In this document: one piece after another, positions 1-7,790 of the stretch
How the letters are laid out: each line of letters begins with the position of its first letter
How positions within the stretch are numbered: the stretch's first letter is position 1
Assembly (NCBI GenBank): GCA_947460795.1
Contig: CANHJA010000037.1
Coordinates: 1 to 13,524, forward strand
Direction: 5' to 3'
DNA: 13,524 bases
DNA from: Bacteroidota bacterium
GTDB taxonomy: Bacteria; Bacteroidota; Bacteroidia; Chitinophagales; Chitinophagaceae
Program-made: the position numbers and the translations under genes
The notes under the pieces: generated by a model
The model's database searches: none
Seen by the model: only the letters and a program-made list of their open reading frames with translations
What the model was told of the DNA's origin: nothing

Positions 1-924
1 AGATGTTCTAACGCTGCTTCAGGTTTATGGGGTACATTAGGAACATTTACAACTCCTGCTCCATTAGTTGTTTGTACTTCACCTACTACATTGAATGTTT
101 CAAATGTAACTGCTGCAACTGCAAGCTTCAGCTGGACTGCAGCTGGAACTCCAACAACATCTTATTTATTACGTTATAGAGTGGTAGGTACAACTACATG
201 GCAAAATTGTGGTGTTACTACAACTTCAAGAGTAATTGGAGGATTAACTCCAGGTACAAATTATGAAGCACAAGTTGCAAGTTATTGCCAAAGCATTAAT
301 GCATATGGTGCATATACTCCACTTGCAACATTTACTACTGTTTCAGCTCCTTCTTGTTCTGCTCCTACAAACTTTGCTTTCGTTTCTTCAACAGGATCAA
401 CTGCAACTGTATCATGGACAAACAGTACAGGTCCTACATCATATGTAGTGAGTATTCGTGTTGCTGGTTCTACATCTTCTTACTTAAATTACAATGGAAC
501 TTCAAATCCACGTCATATGGGAGGTTTAACACCGAATACACAATATGAAGCGTATTTAAGAGGATATTGTGCAGCTACAAACCAATTTACAACTGCTAGT
601 GCTTTAATCAATTTCAATACAGGTGCATTGTCTAAATCTCCTGCTTTTGTTGAATACCCAGAAGGAGTTAGTCACGAAGTTAAAGTATACCCTAATCCTA
701 CTTCTGATGAGTTATATATTGAGATGTTAAGCGACATTCAATCAACCACTTCAATTAAAGTAATGGATATGAGTGGACGTGTTGTAAAACAAGCTCAATC
801 AACCACTTTTGATGGATTGAACACAATTAAAGTTAGTTTAAGCGAATTAACTGCTGGAATGTATACTATTCAAGTAGTTACTAATGATAAATTAATGCAC
901 GTTGGTCGCATCAACAAGAACTAA
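1..924 (+). CDS. Secreted FN3-repeat protein with T9SS C-terminal sorting domain (5' partial)
   Basis: The frame is open from the first base, so the start lies upstream; 307 residues are visible. Numbering from the window edge, residues 1-22 are the tail of one fibronectin type III repeat. Two further repeats follow at about 26-113 and 119-208. Each opens with a Cys-x-x-Pro stretch, has the core tryptophan of an SW(T) strand, and carries the GGLTPxTxYEA loop followed by a YC. The conserved cysteines suggest one disulphide per repeat. Residues about 228-307 form a type A T9SS sorting domain: VYPNPTSDELYIE, then MDMSGRVV, then LTAGMYTIQV. Proteins with this tail are exported by Sec, carried through the outer membrane by the type IX machinery, and usually attached to the surface or released after the tail is cleaved. 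FN3 repeats point to binding or spacing rather than catalysis. Any catalytic domain would be upstream of the window, so the actual role is unknown. Confidence 0.93.
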   Translation, partial: RCSNAASGLWGTLGTFTTPAPLVVCTSPTTLNVSNVTAATASFSWTAAGTPTTSYLLRYRVVGTTTWQNCGVTTTSRVIGGLTPGTNYEAQVASYCQSINAYGAYTPLATFTTVSAPSCSAPTNFAFVSSTGSTATVSWTNSTGPTSYVVSIRVAGSTSSYLNYNGTSNPRHMGGLTPNTQYEAYLRGYCAATNQFTTASALINFNTGALSKSPAFVEYPEGVSHEVKVYPNPTSDELYIEMLSDIQSTTSIKVMDMSGRVVKQAQSTTFDGLNTIKVSLSELTAGMYTIQVVTNDKLMHVGRINKN

Positions 925-983
925 TCTCTTACTTTTAGATTGATAGTATTAATAAATCTCATTCAATCTAAATTAAAATGTAT

Positions 984-1014
984 AACGGGCTGCTCCTTCG
1001 AGCAGCCCGTTTTT
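984..1014 (+). terminator. Rho-independent terminator after the FN3/T9SS gene
   Basis: A perfect stem, ACGGGCTGCTC at 985-995 with GAGCAGCCCGT at 1000-1010, encloses a CTTC loop and is extended by one A-T pair. It runs into a short T tract (1010-1014). It lies 60 bases after the stop codon and is the strongest GC hairpin in this AT-rich window. It isolates the upstream gene from the polysaccharide genes. Confidence 0.9.
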
Positions 1015-1047
1015 ATTATCCCATACAGATAGTCATTGCCTTCTAAA

Positions 1048-1111
1048 TAAATTTGCATTGTAATTAAATGATAAAGTGTGTATTTTATTTACAAAAATTT
1101 GTGTAAGTTTG
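1048..1111 (+). promoter_or_regulatory. Candidate promoter region for the polysaccharide module (two -7 boxes)
   Basis: Two exact matches to the Bacteroidota -7 box TAnnTTTG lie between the terminator and the dehydratase gene: TAAATTTG at 1048-1055 and TAAGTTTG at 1104-1111. Neither has a clear TTG box at the ideal 18-20 base distance upstream, so either or both could be chance in such AT-rich DNA. The second would place the transcript start near 1115, about 20 bases before the candidate TTG start codon. This is the only sizeable gap upstream of the three-gene module. Confidence 0.4.
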
Positions 1112-1135
1112 ATGATATAAATTATAAAATATAAA

Positions 1136-3067
1136 TTGGTCAGTGTGAGTTTGATTTCAAAAATTTTGTCGTTTTCTCCTGTAAAATTATTAGGACACCG
1201 TTTTGTATCGACATGGGTCGTACTTTCTATTGATTTATTATTAATATCGTTTTCGTTAATTTTATCTTTTTTATTATTAACGGACATACAGTCATATGAG
1301 CGATTTTACAAAGGCATTCTTAGTGTGCTCTTTTTTTCATTAATTGGCCATTATATATTTAAACCACATTTAGGATTAATTCGACACACTTCGTTGTACG
1401 ATGTAAAAAGGGTTTTTTTTGCAAGGACTTTCTCATTAGGATTAAACATTTTATTCATTCTGTATATTACTAAAATTTTAAAACTTCAGAATTTCTATTA
1501 TGCAATTCCACTAAGAGTATCTGCAATAAATTTTGTACTCAGCTTGTATTTATTAATTCAATTTAGATTGGGTATAAAATATATTTTCAATTTAGGCAAA
1601 CAAGTAAAAAACAAAACAAAAGCGATTATATATGGAGCAGGAAAAACAGGTCATTTTGTATTTGACTCTTTATTAGAGACCTATCAAATAGTTGCTTTTG
1701 TAGATGACAATGTAAGCATAAAAGGACGGGTTTACAAAGAGGCACCCATCATTTTATTTGATGAAAATTTTGAAAAATTTGTTGCTAAACACAATGTCAA
1801 GGAACTAATACTTGCCATTCAGAAAATATCGCCTGTTCAAAAAAGAAAAATTGTAGACAAGTGCATAATGATTGGTGTAGAAGTAAAAATTGTACCTCCT
1901 GCTAAAGATTGGGTAAATGGGCAAATAAAAACCTCTCAAATAAAATTGGTGAAAATTGATGAATTGCTTGGAAGGGATGTAATTAATTTAGACAACAAAT
2001 TATTGCAATACAAGCTTCAAGAAAAAGTTGTTTTGGTAACTGGCGCAGCAGGAAGTATTGGCTCAGAAATTGTAAAACAATTGATTTATTACAAGCCTAA
2101 ATTAGTTATTTTAGTAGATCAAGCAGAGTCCCCATTATACAATTTGGAAATGGAGTTAAACAATTTAAATAGCCATCAGATTGAAACGAAAATCATCTTG
2201 GCAGATATTAGGGACTCAAATACCATGAAAGAAATATTTCAAAAATATCTAATCAATTGGGTGTTTCATGCTGCTGCTTATAAGCATGTGCCAACGATGG
2301 AATTAAATCCGAAAGAAGCAGTAAAAATAAATGTATTAGGAACTAAAATAATTGCAGATTTAGCCGACCTATACAAAGTAGAAAAAATGGTATTTATTTC
2401 AACTGATAAAGCAGTAAACCCCACCAATGTAATGGGCGCTACTAAACGAATAGCAGAAATGTATGTTCAAAGTAAAAATAATCATTCAAATACTTCTTAC
2501 ATCACCACTCGATTTGGCAACGTTTTAGGTTCCAATGGATCTGTAATTCCTATTTTTGAAAAGCAAATTGCAGATGGAGGACCTGTAAAAGTTACTCATC
2601 CAGAAATAACTCGATTTTTTATGACGATTCCTGAGGCATGTCAATTAGTATTAGAAGCAGGTGCAATGGGTGAAGGGGGTGAAATATTTGTTTTTGATAT
2701 GGGCGATTCAGTGAAAATTGTTGACTTAGCAAGAAAAATGATTCAACTATCCGGATTGCAACCCGATAAAGATATTGAAATACAATTTACAGGTTTACGA
2801 CCCGGTGAAAAATTATATGAAGAATTATTAAATGATGTAGAGTCTATCATACCTACGCACCATGATAAAATTATGAAAGCCAAGGTGCCTCAATATAATT
2901 ATTTCTTTATACAAGAAGAATTAAACAAATTAAATAATCTCATTCAATTAGCTGCTACAGACAATATTGTAGTGAGTACATTAAAAAATATTGTACCAGA
3001 ATTTATAAGTCAAAATTCATTTTACGAAAAATTAGATTCTAAAGTAGAAGAAATAATTTTAAAATAA
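1136..3067 (+). CDS. Membrane-bound UDP-sugar 4,6-dehydratase (CapD/PglF/WbpM type)
   Basis: This is a 643-residue polysaccharide-biosynthesis dehydratase of usual length for the long form. Residues about 24-150 hold four hydrophobic membrane segments. Residues 161-255 form a Rossmann-like sensor domain (IIYGAGKTG at 164-172). From about 295 comes the SDR catalytic domain, with the NAD(P)-binding TGAAGSIG at 302-309 and the STDKAVNPTNVMGATK stretch at 422-437. That stretch carries the Thr-Asp-Lys motif, and Met433 replaces the usual SDR tyrosine before Lys437, as in PglF and WbpM. Those enzymes remove water from UDP-GlcNAc to give the 4-keto-6-deoxy sugar, a first step towards bacillosamine or related sugars; the exact substrate here is inferred. 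There is no in-frame ATG near the start. Upstream codons are closed by a stop at 1118-1120, so translation must use TTG 1136, GTG 1145 or a nearby TTG. It is first in the module with the Wza and Wzc genes. Confidence 0.92.
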   Translation: MVSVSLISKILSFSPVKLLGHRFVSTWVVLSIDLLLISFSLILSFLLLTDIQSYERFYKGILSVLFFSLIGHYIFKPHLGLIRHTSLYDVKRVFFARTFSLGLNILFILYITKILKLQNFYYAIPLRVSAINFVLSLYLLIQFRLGIKYIFNLGKQVKNKTKAIIYGAGKTGHFVFDSLLETYQIVAFVDDNVSIKGRVYKEAPIILFDENFEKFVAKHNVKELILAIQKISPVQKRKIVDKCIMIGVEVKIVPPAKDWVNGQIKTSQIKLVKIDELLGRDVINLDNKLLQYKLQEKVVLVTGAAGSIGSEIVKQLIYYKPKLVILVDQAESPLYNLEMELNNLNSHQIETKIILADIRDSNTMKEIFQKYLINWVFHAAAYKHVPTMELNPKEAVKINVLGTKIIADLADLYKVEKMVFISTDKAVNPTNVMGATKRIAEMYVQSKNNHSNTSYITTRFGNVLGSNGSVIPIFEKQIADGGPVKVTHPEITRFFMTIPEACQLVLEAGAMGEGGEIFVFDMGDSVKIVDLARKMIQLSGLQPDKDIEIQFTGLRPGEKLYEELLNDVESIIPTHHDKIMKAKVPQYNYFFIQEELNKLNNLIQLAATDNIVVSTLKNIVPEFISQNSFYEKLDSKVEEIILK

Positions 3068-3156
3068 ATATTCTACGAATTTCCTCTTCATTTATTTAAC
3101 GCATTGTTTAAAGTGATTTGGATAATTTAAATTAAATTGCACCAAAATTATTTTAC

Positions 3157-3933
3157 ATGAAAAGTTATATTTTAATGTTTTTGTCTTTTTTATCAATTGT
3201 TTCATGTAATGTGCATCCAGAAAAATATATCTATTTCCAACACAAATATGGCGATAGAAGTGAAATTATATCAGATTCTGTTTCAAATACAACAAGTGTA
3301 TATACCGTGTTTCAGCCAGATGATTTAGTGGCAATTTCAGTAACTTCTATTGATCCAGAAGCAGTAAAACCATTTGCTACAGATTTGCCTTCAAAAGGAG
3401 AATCATCAAAAGGGGACAATGCAGCTGGTTATTTAATTGATGCAAATGGAAATATTGAGTTTCCGTTAATAGGCACCGTTAAATTAGCAGGTTTAAACAG
3501 AATACAAGCATCTCTTTTATTGAAAGAAAAAATAACTAGCTATGTGAAAAGTCCTATTGTGAATGTAAGACTCCAAAATTTCAAAATTACCATTCTTGGT
3601 GAAGTTAATAGACCTGGTGTTTTTACCTTGAATCATGAAAAAATTACCCTACCAGAAGCATTGGGATTGGCAGGTGATTTATCCATTAATGGAGTAAGAG
3701 AAAATGTTTTACTAATAAGAGAAGAAGAAGGCGTTAAAAAGGAAATTCGAATCAATTTAACCTCAAGAGACATCTTTCGTTCACCATATTATTATTTGCA
3801 TCAAAACGACATTTTATATGTAGAGCCTTTTAAAAGTAAAATTGCAGCTAGCCAACAAGTTACTGCTTATGGAAGTTTAGTGATTGCAGGAACTACACTC
3901 TTTATAACGATTTTAAATTATTTGACACGATAA
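3157..3933 (+). CDS. Wza-like polysaccharide export lipoprotein
   Basis: This 258-residue protein starts with a short lipoprotein signal (hydrophobic residues 4-16, then Cys17 in the lipobox-like IVSC). Residues about 50-140 match the polysaccharide biosynthesis/export domain (VFQPDDLVAISV, then GYLIDANGNIEFPLIGTVKL). Residues 143-190 form an SLBB domain (ITILGEVNRPGVF, then LPEALGLAGDL). A hydrophobic segment at about 236-255 near the C-terminus fits the membrane helix seen at the end of Wza-type proteins. It should form the outer-membrane ring through which polymer leaves the cell, working with the Wzc-like protein encoded immediately downstream. The two genes are separated by one base, so they are surely co-transcribed. 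The gap to the upstream dehydratase gene is 89 bases with no hairpin terminator. A partial -7 box (TAAATTGC, 3133-3140) could give additional transcription but is weak. Bacteroidota Wza homologues of this size are common. Confidence 0.93.
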   Translation: MKSYILMFLSFLSIVSCNVHPEKYIYFQHKYGDRSEIISDSVSNTTSVYTVFQPDDLVAISVTSIDPEAVKPFATDLPSKGESSKGDNAAGYLIDANGNIEFPLIGTVKLAGLNRIQASLLLKEKITSYVKSPIVNVRLQNFKITILGEVNRPGVFTLNHEKITLPEALGLAGDLSINGVRENVLLIREEEGVKKEIRINLTSRDIFRSPYYYLHQNDILYVEPFKSKIAASQQVTAYGSLVIAGTTLFITILNYLTR

Positions 3934-3934
3934 T

Positions 3935-6379
3935 ATGAACATAGAAAACGAACAAGATTTTTTTCAAGAAGAAAATTTAGAATCAGGGCTTAATATTAAA
4001 GAACTAATTGGCAAACTCTTGCATCATTGGTTTTGGTTTATCCTTGGATTAATGTTTGCTTTTATTATCGCTTTTGTTTATCTGCGTTATCAAATTCCCA
4101 TTTATCAAGCAAAGGCAACTGTATTAATTAAAGATGAAAAAAAAGGCGGAGCCTTGTCAGAATTATCAGCATTCTCTGATTTAAATATCATGTCAAACTC
4201 TAGTAGTATCGATAATGAAATTGAAATATTCAAATCTCGAAATCTAATGTCAAGAGTAGTAAGAGATTTGAATTTACAAACAAGTTACTTTGTAAAGGGA
4301 AATGTGATACAAAAAGAGTTGTATGTCAATTTGCCATTTAGAGTAATTTATTTTGGCGACAGAAATAAAGTGGATAATTCCAATGCTAATTTTTTGGTTA
4401 AAGTAATTGACAATAAATTTTTTGAATTTACAGAAGGGGAAAATAAATTGATTCAAAAAAAATCATTTTCAGATACCTTGCACACCACTATTGGAACAAT
4501 CATGGTTGTTCCTAATCAACAATATTTATCAAATTGGGCCAATAAAGAGTTTAATATAAAGCTTAGTTCAATCAATTCCATTGTAAATAATTACTTATTA
4601 AATTTAACGGTAAAATCAATGTCAAAAACCGCTAGTTTAATTGAATTGACGTTTAATGACCGGTCAAAAGAAAAAGCGAGAGACATCATCAATAACTTAA
4701 TTTTTCAACACAACCAAGATGTAATCGAGGATAAAAATCAAATTTCAAAAAATACAGCTTCTTTCATCAATGATCGTTTACAATACATTACCAATGAATT
4801 GTCAAATGTAGAAAGTACTGCGCAACAATACAAACAAAGCAACAATGTGGTAGATGTTGCCTCGGAAGCTAAATTATATTTAGAGTCTGATCAATTGAAC
4901 GAACAACGAATTTCAGAATTGAGCTCACAACAAAAAGTGGCCGATAACATTTATGAATATGTAGTTCGCAACAACAATACCGATTTAATACCTACCAATT
5001 TTGGAATTGCAGATGGAAATAGCGCGGCCAACATTACCAGTTACAACCAGTTGATTTTAGAAAGAAATCAAAAAATTAAAAGTACCAGTGAAATTCACCC
5101 TGCCATCATTGCTTTAGATGAACAAATTAACAGCTTAAGACAAAATGTGATTTCTGGTATTAAAAATTACAGAAATTCACTACAAATACAACGCAATGCA
5201 TTAGCAAAACAAAGTGGTTTATACAATTCTAAAATTTCATCGGTGCCAAGATATGAGCGTCAAATAAAATCAATCAGTCGCCAACAAGAAATTAAAGAAG
5301 GATTATACCTTTATTTACTACAGAAAAGAGAGGAAACCAATATTGCATTAGCAGTTACGGTAGCCAATGCAAAAACTATAGACAGTGCTTTTAGCAATGG
5401 TATTTCTATATTCCCAGATAAAAAGAAAACCTATACATTGGCTCTTGTATTTGGCTTGCTAATACCTGCATTGCTTATTTATTTAAAACAAATTTTTGAT
5501 ACCAAAGTACATAGCATCAAAGATTTAGAAAAATTAAATATGCCTTTTGCTGGTGATATTCCAATGGCAGAGTATGAAGAACGGTTGATCATTACCAAAG
5601 GATTGTCTTCTAGCATTGCAGAAGCCTTTAGAATGACGCGTACGAATATTGATTTTCTTACGAGCTCAGTTAAAGATAGAGCAAAAACCATTCTTATTAC
5701 ATCCACTTTACCTGGAGAGGGTAAATCTTTTGTTTCTCTAAATTTAGCATCTACAATAAGTCTTGCAAATAAAAAAGTAATATTAGTGGGAATGGATTTA
5801 CGGGCACCTAAATTATTAGAATATTTAAATTTAAACATAGAGAATCCGATAGGAGTTACCAATTTTATTATTGATGATAATTTAACCATTGATGATATTA
5901 TTTTGAAAAGACCTACTAAAGAAAATATCGATGTAATTATCTCTGGTGATATTCCTCCCAATCCATCCGAGTTATTATTAGATAGCAGAACGAAATTACT
6001 TTTTGAAGAACTTAAAGAACGATATGATTACATCATCATTGATACAGCTCCGGTGGGTGTGGTAACTGATACCATTTTAGTGAATGAATTTGCCGACACT
6101 ACATTATACATTGTGAAAGCAGAATACATCGATAAGCGCATGCTCAATGTGCCATTGAGTTTGTATCATGAAAAACGATTAAAAAATATGGCATTGTTGT
6201 TAAATGGTACCGATATTCAAAAAGGCTATGGTTATGGCTATGGCTATGGTTATGGCTACGGTTATGGTTATGGCTACGGTTATGGTTATGGCTACGGTTA
6301 TGGAAACTATACGAAAGACGACGTGAAGCAAAGTTTCCTAGCTAAATTAAAACAGAAATTATTTAAGCCAAAGGCGTAA
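3935..6379 (+). CDS. Wzc-like polysaccharide co-polymerase with BY tyrosine-kinase domain
   Basis: This 814-residue inner-membrane protein controls polymer length and export through cycles of tyrosine autophosphorylation. The Wzz-type N-terminal part has membrane helix 1 at about 31-50, a long coiled-coil periplasmic stretch, and helix 2 at about 499-518. The cytoplasmic kinase domain shows the BY-kinase EX2RX2R oligomerisation motif (Glu563, Arg566, Arg569) and Walker A LPGEGKS at 592-598. Walker A' is VILVGMDLRAP at 615-625; its first aspartate is Gly619, while Asp621 and Arg623 are kept. Walker B is YIIIDTAPV at 699-707. The tail carries 13 Gly-Tyr pairs (764-789) plus Tyr792, taking the place of the tyrosine cluster that these kinases phosphorylate. 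It lies one base after the Wza gene and ends the module. No polymerase, flippase, phosphatase or glycosyltransferase gene follows. Confidence 0.95.
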   Translation: MNIENEQDFFQEENLESGLNIKELIGKLLHHWFWFILGLMFAFIIAFVYLRYQIPIYQAKATVLIKDEKKGGALSELSAFSDLNIMSNSSSIDNEIEIFKSRNLMSRVVRDLNLQTSYFVKGNVIQKELYVNLPFRVIYFGDRNKVDNSNANFLVKVIDNKFFEFTEGENKLIQKKSFSDTLHTTIGTIMVVPNQQYLSNWANKEFNIKLSSINSIVNNYLLNLTVKSMSKTASLIELTFNDRSKEKARDIINNLIFQHNQDVIEDKNQISKNTASFINDRLQYITNELSNVESTAQQYKQSNNVVDVASEAKLYLESDQLNEQRISELSSQQKVADNIYEYVVRNNNTDLIPTNFGIADGNSAANITSYNQLILERNQKIKSTSEIHPAIIALDEQINSLRQNVISGIKNYRNSLQIQRNALAKQSGLYNSKISSVPRYERQIKSISRQQEIKEGLYLYLLQKREETNIALAVTVANAKTIDSAFSNGISIFPDKKKTYTLALVFGLLIPALLIYLKQIFDTKVHSIKDLEKLNMPFAGDIPMAEYEERLIITKGLSSSIAEAFRMTRTNIDFLTSSVKDRAKTILITSTLPGEGKSFVSLNLASTISLANKKVILVGMDLRAPKLLEYLNLNIENPIGVTNFIIDDNLTIDDIILKRPTKENIDVIISGDIPPNPSELLLDSRTKLLFEELKERYDYIIIDTAPVGVVTDTILVNEFADTTLYIVKAEYIDKRMLNVPLSLYHEKRLKNMALLLNGTDIQKGYGYGYGYGYGYGYGYGYGYGYGYGYGNYTKDDVKQSFLAKLKQKLFKPKA
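6224..6301 (+). repeat. In-frame tandem repeat coding (Gly-Tyr)13 in the kinase tail
   Basis: This is a 78-base run of alternating GGY and TAY codons. It has a 6-base unit and a higher-order 18-base unit. The blocks at 6260-6277 and 6278-6295 are identical (GGTTATGGTTATGGCTAC). The blocks at 6242-6259 and 6224-6241 differ from them by one and two third-position bases. This is the pattern expected from repeated 18-base duplication. Every 18-base gain or loss keeps the frame and changes the tyrosine count by three. Confidence 0.95.
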
Positions 6380-6384
6380 TATAA

Positions 6385-6738
6385 TCAGTAAAAAGCATCT
6401 TTTATATGCAATAATTCGGGCTTGGTATCTTTTTTTAAAATAATGGATATCACATCAAACCGAACATCTTTATATTGTTTGTCTATTAAAAATGATTGAG
6501 AAGCCTCTGTGATATTTTTAATCTTGGCATTGCTAATTGCATTTTCAGGCATGCCCATTTTTAAATTGGTTCGAGTTTTTACTTCCACAAATATGTATAT
6601 ATCTTCTTTTTTAAAAATGAGGTCTATTTCTTTGTGCCCAATGGTCCAATTCTTTTCAATTAACTCATATCCATTCTGTAAGCAATGCTCCAGCGCTAAT
6701 TCTTCGCCTAAATTTCCTATTTTTTTGTTTTTGCTCAT
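6385..6738 (-). CDS. yraN: YraN/UPF0102 family nuclease-fold protein
   Basis: The 117 residues match the small UPF0102 (YraN) family in length and motif order: KIGNLGEELALEHCLQNGYELIEKNW at the N-terminus, then GHKEIDLIF (Asp39) and YIFVEVKTR (Glu52, Lys54). These residues form the PD-(D/E)XK nuclease core, and the family resembles Holliday-junction resolvases. A biochemical role is not firmly established for most members, so nuclease activity is inferred. The start is the ATG complementary to 6736-6738, with no Shine-Dalgarno. It converges on the kinase gene, with stop codons 5 bases apart and no terminator hairpin. It diverges from the isomerase gene across 35 bases that hold a palindromic TAAATTTA box. 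Confidence 0.93.
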   Translation of the reverse strand: MSKNKKIGNLGEELALEHCLQNGYELIEKNWTIGHKEIDLIFKKEDIYIFVEVKTRTNLKMGMPENAISNAKIKNITEASQSFLIDKQYKDVRFDVISIILKKDTKPELLHIKDAFY

Positions 6739-6753
6739 TATGTCTTAAATTTA
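6724..6753 (+). promoter_or_regulatory. Promoter for the isomerase gene, overlapping the yraN start
   Basis: A TTTG box at 6724-6727 lies 18 bases before TAAATTTA at 6746-6753. This is close to the Bacteroidota pattern, with A instead of the final G. The predicted transcript start near 6757 leaves a leader of about 17 bases. TAAATTTA is its own reverse complement, so it could also act as the -7 box for yraN, 7 bases before that start codon. No TTG is found at the right distance in the yraN direction. Confidence 0.5.
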
Positions 6754-6773
6754 CAATCTTTTTAAAACTATAT

Positions 6774-7757
6774 ATGAAAAGACTAATAGAAAATTTTACT
6801 TTACAACTTGCCGAGGCGATCACGATTGGTAAAAAAAGTAAAATTACATTCACTAAAAAAACATTTAATCAAGTAGTAGTTAGTGGATTAGGCGGCAGTG
6901 GAATTGGTGGTACCATCATACAAGATTATGTATTTGATAAGTTATCCATTCCTTTTGTAGTGAATAAAAATTATTTTATTCCTAAATCAGTCACTGCAGA
7001 TACCCTTTTTATCGCTTGTTCATATTCTGGCAATACCGAAGAAACGATATCGGCCGTAAAAGAAGCTAAAAAAAGAAAAGCAAATATTGTATGCATTACA
7101 TCGGGTGGTGAATTGGCAAATTTTGCTACTAAAAATAAATTACCTTTAATTTTAGTTCCCGGTGGAAACCCACCAAGAGCCAGCTTAGGATACTCTTTAG
7201 TGCAAATATTATTTGTATTAAATCAAGCGAAATTAATCAGCACTTCGTTTATCAAAGAAATAGAATCTAGCATTTCATTGATCAATAAAGAAACAAAAAA
7301 AATACAAACAAATGCTATAAAAATTGCGAACCAAATTAACGGAAAACTAATCGCAATTTACACCAACGTAGGGCACGAAGGCATCGCCATTAGATTCAGA
7401 CAACAACTGAATGAAAATAGCAAACAACTTGCTTGGACCAATGTGATTCCTGAAATGACCCACAATGAAATTATAGGTTGGAAAAAAGAACACAAAGAAT
7501 TAGCCATCCTATATTGCGCCGCAAAATCAGATTATGAAAGAAACTTGCGCCGCATGAAAGTGCTCAAAGAAGTAACAAAAAAATATAAAGCAACTTTAAT
7601 TGACATCGATATCAAAGGAAATTCGTTTTTTGAACAAGTATTCCTATTTGTTCATTTGACAGACTGGATTTCAGTATGTTTAGCCGACCTAACCAATACA
7701 GATCCTGTCGAAGTGAACGTACTTGATCTGTTAAAATCAAATATGGCAAAAAAATAA
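6774..7757 (+). CDS. Bifunctional phosphoglucose/phosphomannose isomerase (SIS family)
   Basis: The 327 residues fit the PGI/PMI family, which interconverts glucose 6-phosphate or mannose 6-phosphate with fructose 6-phosphate in the cytoplasm. The first SIS domain shows GLGGSGIGG at 38-46, the phosphate-binding SYSGNTEET at 83-91, and the family signature PGGNPPRASLGYS at 129-141, whose Arg135 corresponds to the active-site arginine of the Pyrobaculum enzyme. The second SIS domain has RFRQQLNENSK (207-217) and PEMTHNEIIGW (226-236), the latter likely holding the catalytic histidine (His230). The C-terminal DPVEVNVLDLLK is also typical. The product could supply mannose or glucosamine precursors for surface polysaccharide, but that link is inferred from position only. 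It starts at ATG 6774 with an A-rich upstream stretch and no Shine-Dalgarno. An older annotation might call it a plain SIS-domain protein. Confidence 0.9.
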   Translation: MKRLIENFTLQLAEAITIGKKSKITFTKKTFNQVVVSGLGGSGIGGTIIQDYVFDKLSIPFVVNKNYFIPKSVTADTLFIACSYSGNTEETISAVKEAKKRKANIVCITSGGELANFATKNKLPLILVPGGNPPRASLGYSLVQILFVLNQAKLISTSFIKEIESSISLINKETKKIQTNAIKIANQINGKLIAIYTNVGHEGIAIRFRQQLNENSKQLAWTNVIPEMTHNEIIGWKKEHKELAILYCAAKSDYERNLRRMKVLKEVTKKYKATLIDIDIKGNSFFEQVFLFVHLTDWISVCLADLTNTDPVEVNVLDLLKSNMAKK

Positions 7758-7759
7758 TA

Positions 7760-7790
7760 TTGTAAATATCAAAATCTTAATAGAAATTTG
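7760..7790 (+). promoter_or_regulatory. Candidate promoter for the DUF6580 gene
   Basis: TTG at 7760-7762 is followed, after 20 bases, by GAAATTTG at 7783-7790, which matches TAnnTTTG in all but the first base. The predicted start near 7794 leaves a leader of about 30 bases. Confidence 0.42.

Noticed and set aside
1033..1287. 84-codon minus-strand frame over the dehydratase start
   Set aside because: Low-complexity Asn/Lys/Ile composition, overlap with the dehydratase coding region and no motif.
5479..5961. 160-codon open frame on the minus strand inside the kinase gene
   Set aside because: It lies wholly antisense to the Walker A region of a confident gene and matches no family; it is a by-product of that gene's codon use.
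6224..6301. CRISPR array or mobile-element repeat
   Set aside because: The repeat is in frame within a coding sequence, has no spacers, and encodes a tail at the position of the kinase tyrosine cluster.
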